Positions 7,001 to 12,584 of a stretch of 17,996 bases of DNA are shown here, piece after piece (the stretch's first letter is position 1; every line of letters starts with the position of its first letter). The stretch comes from JAUASV01 sp047605685 (GTDB lineage Bacteria > Actinomycetota > Actinomycetes > Actinomycetales > Microbacteriaceae). The notes below the pieces were generated by a model. That model had not been told where the DNA came from, made no database searches, and saw only the letters and a list, made by a program, of their open reading frames with translations. Position numbers and translations under genes: made by a program. The stretch is from NCBI GenBank assembly GCA_047605685.1, contig JASGFF010000057.1, forward strand, positions 1 to 17,996, read 5' to 3'.

Positions 7001-10000
7001 GGCACGGCGACGGTGCGCGTCGGCATCCTCGCGGCGCGTGAGTCGAGCGTCCCGGTCACCTACACCGACTACGTGCAGGTGGAGGCCGGTGGCAACACGG
7101 CGGTCGTGGAGCCGCTCGCCAACGACATCGACCCGCTCGGCGGCACCCTCGACCTCGTCGACTTCGTGCCGGACTTCGCCGACGCCACGAGCACGCAGTA
7201 CACCGCGCAGGCCGCCCTCGTCGACTCGGTCGACGCGGGCGCCGTCACGCTGCACTCCGGCGACACCGCCGGCACGCTCGTGTTCCGCTACACGGCGCAG
7301 ACGGCCGACGGCCTCAACGCCGCCACCGGCTACGTCGTGGTCAAGGTGGTCGCCTCCGCCGTGCCGGACGCCCCGATCGTCACCGACAGCTACGTCTCCG
7401 TCGACGACCGCGCCACTTTCTCCTCCGAGGGCCTCGACGTCGTCACCGGCCACGTCAGCTGGGTGTCCGGGGATGTGAACGGCCTCAGCCTGGCGCTGTG
7501 GAACGCGCCGGCCGGGTACACCGTCAGCGGCCACCGCATCGCCGGGCCGCTGCCCGAGCAGAGCCTGCTCATCGCCTTCTCGCTCACCGGCACCGACTAT
7601 CAGGGCGACACGGTCACCTCCTACGGCTTCCTGCTCGTGCCCGGGGAGGACGACATCGTGCTGGCGCTGCGCTCCGACGTGGGCACCGTCCGGGTCGACG
7701 AGAACGATTCGACGAGCTTCGACATCTCCACCATGGTCTCGGTGCCGGACGGCGCGACGCTCGAGGTCGACGGCGGCGGGGTGCAGGCGGTGCTGCGGGC
7801 GGCCGCGAGCTGCACGCTCACCTCGGGCTTCACGATCCGCTACGACGCCGGCCAGGGATCGCCCTACGCCGACGCCTGCGTCGTGCCGGTGCGGCTCGTG
7901 GGCCAGGACTACTACACGCCGCTGCTCGTGCCGATCGCCGTGGAGGCCGAGCAGCCCATCCCGCTGCTCAAGGACGCCTCCCGCGAGGTGGTGCCCGACC
8001 CGGAGGCGGCCGCGCAGAGCATCGACCTGATGACGATGGTCAGCTGGGCGGGGGAGAAGACCGACGAGGACGACGTGCAGTTCACGCTCACGACGCCCGA
8101 CGCCGCGGTGTTCGACACGAGCTACGACGCGAGCACCCGCACCGTCAGCTTCGCCGCCAAGAGCTCCGCGGTGCCGGGCACCCGCGGCACCATCACGGTG
8201 CGTTTCAGCGGCGCCTACGGCTCGAGCACCGAGGTCGGTCTCATCCAGCTCACCGTCGGCGAGACCCCCAACGTGCTGCCCCGCGGCGGCTCCACCACCG
8301 CGGACTGCTCCATCGAGAGCGCCACGTCGTGCAGCGTCGAGGTGATCGGCCTGGCCGGCGAGTACAACTACTTCGCGGATGCCGGCGCGCTGCAGCTCGT
8401 GCAGGTGCAGGCCGCGAGCTGCCCGGGCGTGACGTTCTCGATCGTCGGCACCACGACGATCAAGGCCAGCTGGTCCGGCACCGTCGACGGCGTCGAGTGC
8501 ACGGTCCGCTTCGTCGTCGCCGACCAGGCCGGCACCGTGCACCGCTCCACCGGCGACGGCAACGGCAGCGTCGACTGGCGCTTCAACGGGGTGCCGCGCG
8601 CCGCGGCATCCGTGAGCCAGGTCTCCTACGACGACCGCACGGTGCAGCTCGCCGTCGACCCCGGCGACGCGCGCAGCGCCTTCCCGGCGCTCACCGGCTT
8701 CGAGATCACGGTCGACGGCGGCAGCAAGCCGGTGGCGACCTGCACGGTCGCGGGGGTGTGCACGGCGATCACGACGAGCAAGAACCTCGACCACCGCGAG
8801 TACACCGCCTATGCCGTCAACGCCGAGGGACGCTCCAGCACCGGCCCGAGCGTCGAGGCCTGGTCGTACGCGCTGCCGGAGCTCGGCAGCGTCAGCCTCG
8901 AGCCCGTCTACGACGCCGCCCTCACGACGACGACGAAGGGCGCCGTGCGCGTGACCATCACCGGCTCCGAGGCGGATGTCGACGGCTATCAGCTCACCGA
9001 CGGTGGCACGCTCGTGCGTACCGGCGACTCCACGGTCGCCGTGCTGCAGTACCCGGTGGGCGGCCTCTCGCTCACGATCACCCCGGTGACCACCTCGGGG
9101 CCGCCGAGCGCCCAGGGGCCGACGACGGCGGACGCGGCCGAGACCAAGGCCGTCGTCGTGGCCGGCTCGCCGATCCTCAAATCGAGCGGCACGGTCAGCG
9201 CCACCGAGAGCTCGGTCACGCTCACCGGCGTCACGATCAACGCCAACAGCAGCAAGAAGAGCACCCAGGCCGTCTACTTCGCCTACCAGAGCAGCGCCCC
9301 CAGCTGCAGCATCAGCTCCAGCGGCGGCTCGGTGCAGGCATCCGGCGGCGACGCCGTGGTGTCCTCCTCCTCCTCCACCGTCTCCGGGCTCGACGCCAAC
9401 GAGGTCTACTCCGTCGGCGCCTGCGTCACCAACGGCTACGGCTACGTCACCACCACGGCGGTGAGCGCGTTCACGGCGCAGAACCCCGGCGTCTCCGCCG
9501 CCGCGCTGCAGTACCGCATCACCGACACCGGCGACACCACCACGATCGACGGCACCACCTACAACACCGACGGCGACTACCGGCTCAGCATCGTCGACGA
9601 GAGCGCCGCAGACCCCGTCGACCCGGCGCACTTCACCGCCGAGTGGAACAACTACGATCCCGACACGAACACCGCCTCGATCACCGGCGCGGACCCGGAC
9701 ATCTCGGTCGACTACTGCGCGAAGCAGTCGCCGAGCTACTGCCCGGCCTCCAAGGACGCGACGGCCCTCGACTCCAGCCGCGGCTACCAGCTCTCGGTCT
9801 CCGGCAGCAGCTCGTTCAGCTGCGACGCGGGGCTGAGCGGCTTCAGCGCGAGCGGGGTCGGCTCGCTCGGCGGCACGCCGACGGTGCTCTCGGCCGAGTA
9901 CCTCGACGCCGACGGCAACGAGGTCGCCACCGATGACGACGGCGAGCCGAGCGACTGGTCGACCGTCTACGAGGTGAAGGACGTCTGGGTGGGCATCACC

Positions 10001-10123
10001 TGGACCGACAGCCACGTGAGCGGCCTGCTGCCCTACGCCTGGGACGCCGGCGACACCACCTGCAGCAGCTATGTCGCGCCCGCCACCGCCGAGCCCACCG
10101 ACACCGCGACATCCGACGGCTGA
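4013..10123 (+). CDS. Giant exported protein: N-terminal anchor, propeller-like region, tandem Ig/cadherin-like and Fn3-like domains
   Basis: A 2036-residue protein. ATG 4013 is chosen because GGAGGG (4002-4007) gives a 5-nt spacer; an in-frame GTG at 4010 is too close. A short basic N-terminus (RALARRR) precedes a membrane segment (about 16-34), so it should be a signal-anchored, outward-facing protein. Residues ~45-395 contain repeating short strand patterns (for example GILYAYSADRGAVLAFDLG, then LYAVDVDELEARAV) that look like a beta-propeller. From ~406 to ~1210 there are about eight Ig/cadherin-like modules of ~90-105 residues with putative calcium-type turns (LNDHDPNEDVL, VDPDGDAVRL, LANDIDPLGGTL). 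Less clear modules follow, then Fn3-like domains from ~1526. Scattered cysteine pairs suggest extracytoplasmic disulfides. The C-terminus is Thr/Ala/Asp-rich with no LPxTG or membrane helix. It is probably a cell-surface filament or scaffold; function is inferred from architecture only. It lies between the kinase and MoxR. Confidence 0.9.
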   Translation: MRLDIRALARRRWLQATAGGVALAALVAGAVVANGYDVKRVPVSDPSVWALNQDATTGAQRYGRVNTELAELDTVKPATSPSSIVQTDDTVLVFTEDDLKYAAIDPAEPQNLATDDEALQSAPAGTASVSATGVWVAFLSSSGAVSVGVARDGALSTPTTIVPFPVEGDDATAYAATAVAIGTDGILYAYSADRGAVLAFDLGAGEVVDETTVSDVPEDPVPQLTAVGDEWLLFDGGETMWSRAHPEGVDVDLDGADTVALAEPAAEGVDVYAATSTALYAVDVDELEARAVVAPGAELGTPAAPVQLDGIDYAAWIPAGGQSGSYWHSDTGESTTLSFGGQSGSAAPAPAFRVTADELILNDSSVGWVWTRDGELVASSQDWDAGDPDQTQVGDDAQETEVVDPMPPTAENDSFGVRPGQLAELPVLLNDHDPNEDVLTIVPDSVQGLDAGIGTASLTTELERISLRVADDASGETSFQYTITDGTTGHTATATVTLRVVDDGTETAPTWCGGDALCAEVTAWPGIEVAPGGTGRAQVLSGWVDPESDPVYVSSVTKQNADDPGSVAVTEDGSVYYQHPDASSTRTAPVILEVTVSDALGQSTTRELTVTITATPTLSVAPFSVVTSVGRSTTIDPTAHITGVSGAFSLANASSADDTASVAVAADTTTLTFTAPAAGSFVVRFDVSDASTTGLSASVRVTVLPDDQLGLTAAPITVFVRPKLDTTVDVFTAVSNPADLLLVLTSATVQQNGQNSLFADVVDHSLLRVKGTTVTGGAGVLGTVEFTVSDGTADSGRQATGVATVILLDETDAQRPIAVDDSVVVRAGAQVDVSVLANDVSADGNALVLDPGEDAVSSTAEGGLAFASGSKLRLLAPDEAGTYTVRYTVYSAGSPAQADTGEVLVTVVATGENRNPQPQELDARVTAGQSVTISVPTSGVDPDGDAVRLSRIVSQPGHGAAAVASDGTSIVYTALDTSYAGTDEFSYEVRDGQGAVGTATVRVGILAARESSVPVTYTDYVQVEAGGNTAVVEPLANDIDPLGGTLDLVDFVPDFADATSTQYTAQAALVDSVDAGAVTLHSGDTAGTLVFRYTAQTADGLNAATGYVVVKVVASAVPDAPIVTDSYVSVDDRATFSSEGLDVVTGHVSWVSGDVNGLSLALWNAPAGYTVSGHRIAGPLPEQSLLIAFSLTGTDYQGDTVTSYGFLLVPGEDDIVLALRSDVGTVRVDENDSTSFDISTMVSVPDGATLEVDGGGVQAVLRAAASCTLTSGFTIRYDAGQGSPYADACVVPVRLVGQDYYTPLLVPIAVEAEQPIPLLKDASREVVPDPEAAAQSIDLMTMVSWAGEKTDEDDVQFTLTTPDAAVFDTSYDASTRTVSFAAKSSAVPGTRGTITVRFSGAYGSSTEVGLIQLTVGETPNVLPRGGSTTADCSIESATSCSVEVIGLAGEYNYFADAGALQLVQVQAASCPGVTFSIVGTTTIKASWSGTVDGVECTVRFVVADQAGTVHRSTGDGNGSVDWRFNGVPRAAASVSQVSYDDRTVQLAVDPGDARSAFPALTGFEITVDGGSKPVATCTVAGVCTAITTSKNLDHREYTAYAVNAEGRSSTGPSVEAWSYALPELGSVSLEPVYDAALTTTTKGAVRVTITGSEADVDGYQLTDGGTLVRTGDSTVAVLQYPVGGLSLTITPVTTSGPPSAQGPTTADAAETKAVVVAGSPILKSSGTVSATESSVTLTGVTINANSSKKSTQAVYFAYQSSAPSCSISSSGGSVQASGGDAVVSSSSSTVSGLDANEVYSVGACVTNGYGYVTTTAVSAFTAQNPGVSAAALQYRITDTGDTTTIDGTTYNTDGDYRLSIVDESAADPVDPAHFTAEWNNYDPDTNTASITGADPDISVDYCAKQSPSYCPASKDATALDSSRGYQLSVSGSSSFSCDAGLSGFSASGVGSLGGTPTVLSAEYLDADGNEVATDDDGEPSDWSTVYEVKDVWVGITWTDSHVSGLLPYAWDAGDTTCSSYVAPATAEPTDTATSDG

Positions 10124-10137
10124 GCCGACGGCCGGCC

Positions 10138-10174
10138 GAGCAGCATCGAGCAGCACCAAATCGAGCAGCACCAA
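10138..10174. repeat. 15-nt tandem repeat before moxR
   Basis: ATCGAGCAGCACCAA occurs twice, head to tail and exact (10145-10159, 10160-10174), preceded by a partial copy GAGCAGC (10138-10144). It fills most of the 59-nt gap between the giant gene and the MoxR gene, the only sizeable gap in the locus after the kinase. Its 3' end overlaps the start of the ribosome binding site. It may be a slipped-strand duplication or a spacer affecting moxR translation. Confidence 0.85.
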
Positions 10175-10180
10175 GGGGAG
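10173..10180 (+). promoter_or_regulatory. Strong ribosome binding site of the MoxR gene
   Basis: AAGGGGAG ends 2 nt before ATG 10183, with the GGGGAG core well placed for initiation. This is one of the strongest sites in the locus and fixes the moxR start. With the 59-nt gap it suggests that the ATPase is translated independently rather than by coupling to the giant gene. Confidence 0.7.
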
Positions 10181-10182
10181 AG

Positions 10183-11235
10183 ATGACGACGATCAGCACC
10201 GAGCAGGCGCAGTGGTTCCGCGACACGTTCCAGGCGATGGTCGCCAACGTCGAGCGGGCGGTGCTGGGCAAGAGCCACGTCATCGAGCTGTGCCTGACGG
10301 CGATGGTGAGCGAGGGGCACGTGCTGCTCGAGGACTTCCCGGGCACCGGCAAGACCAGCCTCGCCCGCGCGATCTCCCAGAGCATGCAGGGCACCGCCAC
10401 TCGCATCCAGTTCACCCCCGACCTGCTGCCGGGCGACGTCACCGGCATCACCGTCTACGACCAGAAGAGCGGCGAGTTCGCGTTCCATCCCGGGCCGGTG
10501 TTCGCCAACGTCGTGCTCGCCGACGAGATCAACCGGGCCAGCGCCAAGACCCAGTCGGCGCTGCTGGAGGTCATGGAGGAGGGCCGGGTGACGGTGGATG
10601 CCGTGTCCCGGCCGGTCGGCGTGCCCTTCCTCGTCATCGCCACCCAGAACCCGATCGAGCAGGCCGGCACCTACCGACTGCCCGAGGCGCAGCTGGACCG
10701 GTTCATGGTGAAGACCTCGATCGGCTACCCCGACCGGGCCGCGACGCTGCAGATCCTCGCCGCCACCGCCGAGGCGCAGCAGGAGCTCGGCCCCGTCGTC
10801 ACCCCCGAGGTCGTCGTCGGCATGGCCGACATCGCCCGCAGCGTCTACGTGAACCCGCTCCTGCTCGACTACATCGCGCGCATCGTCGAGGCAAGCCGCA
10901 CGGCGACCCAGGTGCGGATGGGCGCGAGCGTGCGCGCGGCGCGCGCCCTCACCAAGGCCGCGAAGACCTGGGCGGCGGCGCACGGCCGCATATTCGTCAC
11001 GCCCGACGACGTGCAGCTGCTCGCCGGGCCGGTGCTCGCGCACCGGCTCGTGCTCGACGCGGAGGCGGAGTTCGACGGTGTGACGGCCGAGGCGGTGATC
11101 GCGCAGATCCTGCTCGACACGGTGCCGCCCACCAGGAACGACACGGCCAGGAGCGAGACGGCCGGGAGCGACACGGCCGGGGGCGACAAGGCCAGGGTCG
11201 AGGCGGCCGGGGTCGAGACGGATGCCGTGACATGA
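10183..11235 (+). CDS. MoxR-family AAA+ ATPase
   Basis: A 350-residue cytoplasmic AAA+ ATPase of the MoxR type, a chaperone-like family that often works with DUF58 and VWA-domain proteins. Visible motifs: Walker A within DFPGTGKTS (51-59, Lys57), Walker B VVLADEINRAS (110-120, Asp114-Glu115), and sensor-1 region VIATQNPIEQAGTYRLPEAQ (151-170, Asn156) followed by LDRF. The C-terminal lid includes VRMGASVRAARALTKAAK with the sensor-2 arginine region. These are intact, so ATP hydrolysis is expected. The last ~35 residues are an unusual low-complexity tail of five-residue units (TARSE, TAGSD, TAGGD, KARVE, AAGVE) encoded by a 15-nt DNA repeat. MoxR proteins normally end near the lid, so this tail looks like a lineage-specific addition. 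Its Thr/Ser next to acidic residues could be kinase sites, which is inference. The stop overlaps the DUF58 start (ATGA). Confidence 0.95.
   Translation: MTTISTEQAQWFRDTFQAMVANVERAVLGKSHVIELCLTAMVSEGHVLLEDFPGTGKTSLARAISQSMQGTATRIQFTPDLLPGDVTGITVYDQKSGEFAFHPGPVFANVVLADEINRASAKTQSALLEVMEEGRVTVDAVSRPVGVPFLVIATQNPIEQAGTYRLPEAQLDRFMVKTSIGYPDRAATLQILAATAEAQQELGPVVTPEVVVGMADIARSVYVNPLLLDYIARIVEASRTATQVRMGASVRAARALTKAAKTWAAAHGRIFVTPDDVQLLAGPVLAHRLVLDAEAEFDGVTAEAVIAQILLDTVPPTRNDTARSETAGSDTAGGDKARVEAAGVETDAVT
11130..11219. repeat. 15-nt minisatellite encoding the MoxR tail
   Basis: Six degenerate, gap-free 15-nt units (11130, 11145, 11160, 11175, 11190 and 11205 onward) follow the pattern GGCCRGGRRCGASAC. 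The unit length keeps the frame and yields a repeating five-residue peptide. Copy number could vary between strains without breaking the gene. Confidence 0.85.
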
Positions 11236-12584
11236 GCCTGGACACCTCCTCCCGCGGGTCCCGCACCGTCTCGACGACCGGCACGGCCACCCACACCCGC
11301 TACACGCCCGGCACGGGCGCCCGTGCCGCCTCGGTGGCGGTGTGGTGGATCCGCGTCTGGCGTCTGGCGGTGCCGCGGCTGCTGGCCGCCGGGCGCTGGC
11401 TGCGCGAGACCGTCACCCCGGCCGGCTGGCTCGTGGCGTTCGCGGCGCTCGGGCTCGTGGCCGGGCTGATGCTCGGCTGGGTCGAGCTCGTCGTCGCGGG
11501 CCTCGTGGCGGTCGTGCTGCTGCTCGTCGCGATCCCGTTCCTGTTCGGCGGGCACGCCTACGCCGTCGAGCTGGGGCTCGGCACCGAGCGGGTGGTGGCC
11601 GGCGACGTCGTCACCGGCCGGATCGTCGTCGTGAACTCCTCCGCGCGCGTGGCCCTGCCCGGGCGCATCGACATCCCGACCGGTGACGGCCTCGTCGAGG
11701 TGCACGTGCCGCTGCTCGTCGCGGGGGCGCGGCACGAGGAGCCGCTCGCCATCCGCACCCGCCGCCGCGGCGTCATCGGCGTCGGACCGGTGACGAGCGT
11801 GCGCAGCGACCCGATCGGGGTGCTCAAGCGCGAGGTGGTCTGGAACCAGCTGCGCGACATCTTCGTGCACCCGGTGACGGCGTCGGTGCCCTCGACGAGC
11901 ACGGGCTTCATCCGCGACCTCGAGGGTGAGCCGTCCCGGCACGTCGTCGACTCCGACATCTCCTTCCACGCCATCCGGGAGTATGCGCACGGGGACCCGC
12001 AGCGGGGCATCCACTGGAAGTCGACGGCGAAGACCGGCGTGCTGATGGTGCGCCAGTTCGAGGAGACCCGGCGCTCCCGGCTCGCCGTGGTGCTGAGCCT
12101 GGACGCCGCGGAATACGCCGACGACGAGGAGTTCGAGCTCGCGGTGAGCGTCGCGGGCAGCCTCGGCGTGCGCGCCATCCGCGACTCGCGCGAGCTCTCG
12201 GTGGTGACGAGCGAGGAGCTGCCGGAGCTCGTGCGCCGCGCGGTGCGCTCGGTGCGCAGCCTCGCCACGGTGAGCACCCGCGCGCTGCTCGACGACCTGT
12301 GCCGCATCGGCGCGAGCGAGGCGGTTATGCCGGTCGAGCAGGTCTGCGAGCTGACCGCGCAGCTGGCGACGGATGTCTCGGTCGCGATCGTCGTGACCGG
12401 CTCGGGCGTCGGCGCCCGCCGGCTGCGCGCTCTCTCGGTCAAGTTCCCCGGCGACGTCGCCGTGCTCGTCGTCGTCTGCGACCGGCAGGCGCCGCCGGCC
12501 TACCGGGAGGTCGCCGGGGCGCGGGTGATGACGGTCGCCCTGCTCGACGACCTGGGCCACCTGATGGCGCGGGTGCGGGCATGA
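11232..12584 (+). CDS. DUF58 membrane protein (MoxR partner)
   Basis: A 450-residue DUF58-family protein, the usual genetic partner of MoxR. ATG 11232 overlaps the moxR stop as ATGA, so translation is probably coupled. The same frame is open far upstream, but that part lies within moxR and the giant gene in another frame. The N-terminus (1-60) is Ser/Thr/Ala-rich with basic residues. Two adjacent membrane segments lie at about 64-84 and 85-106. A large, probably cytoplasmic region follows, with a beta-rich part (VELGLGTERVVAGDVVTGRI) and the DUF58 signature around 245-275: REYAHGDPQRGIHWKSTAKT and then VRQFEETRRSR. The final ~150 residues look VWA-like (VVLSLDAAEY), without a clearly complete metal-binding motif. 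Its exact biochemical role is unknown in general; family context suggests assembly or maturation of envelope proteins with MoxR. The stop overlaps the next start (ATGA). Confidence 0.93.
   Translation: MSLDTSSRGSRTVSTTGTATHTRYTPGTGARAASVAVWWIRVWRLAVPRLLAAGRWLRETVTPAGWLVAFAALGLVAGLMLGWVELVVAGLVAVVLLLVAIPFLFGGHAYAVELGLGTERVVAGDVVTGRIVVVNSSARVALPGRIDIPTGDGLVEVHVPLLVAGARHEEPLAIRTRRRGVIGVGPVTSVRSDPIGVLKREVVWNQLRDIFVHPVTASVPSTSTGFIRDLEGEPSRHVVDSDISFHAIREYAHGDPQRGIHWKSTAKTGVLMVRQFEETRRSRLAVVLSLDAAEYADDEEFELAVSVAGSLGVRAIRDSRELSVVTSEELPELVRRAVRSVRSLATVSTRALLDDLCRIGASEAVMPVEQVCELTAQLATDVSVAIVVTGSGVGARRLRALSVKFPGDVAVLVVVCDRQAPPAYREVAGARVMTVALLDDLGHLMARVRA

Noticed and set aside
10060..10123. Sortase (LPxTG) anchor at the end of the giant protein
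   Set aside because: The C-terminus is Thr/Ala/Asp/Pro-rich and lacks LPxTG, a hydrophobic helix and a basic tail. Anchoring is by the N-terminal helix.
3563..10174. A 2203-codon open frame on the minus strand opposite the giant gene and kinase
   Set aside because: Its translation is Arg/Gly/Val/His/Asp-rich low-complexity text with no domain or motif. It mirrors the GC-rich third positions of the + strand genes, which have clear domains, ribosome binding sites and overlaps.
10138..10174. CRISPR-like repeat
   Set aside because: Only two full copies, directly adjacent with no spacers and no cas genes.
10071..11231. Longer upstream start for the DUF58 gene
   Set aside because: The extra residues are the out-of-frame reading of the giant gene end and moxR. 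The ATGA overlap at 11232 fits the pattern of the locus.
12299..12580. Longer upstream start for the TgpA-like gene
   Set aside because: It overlaps the DUF58 gene in another frame and is Arg/Gly/Ala-rich without membrane character. ATG 12581 gives the expected membrane N-terminus.
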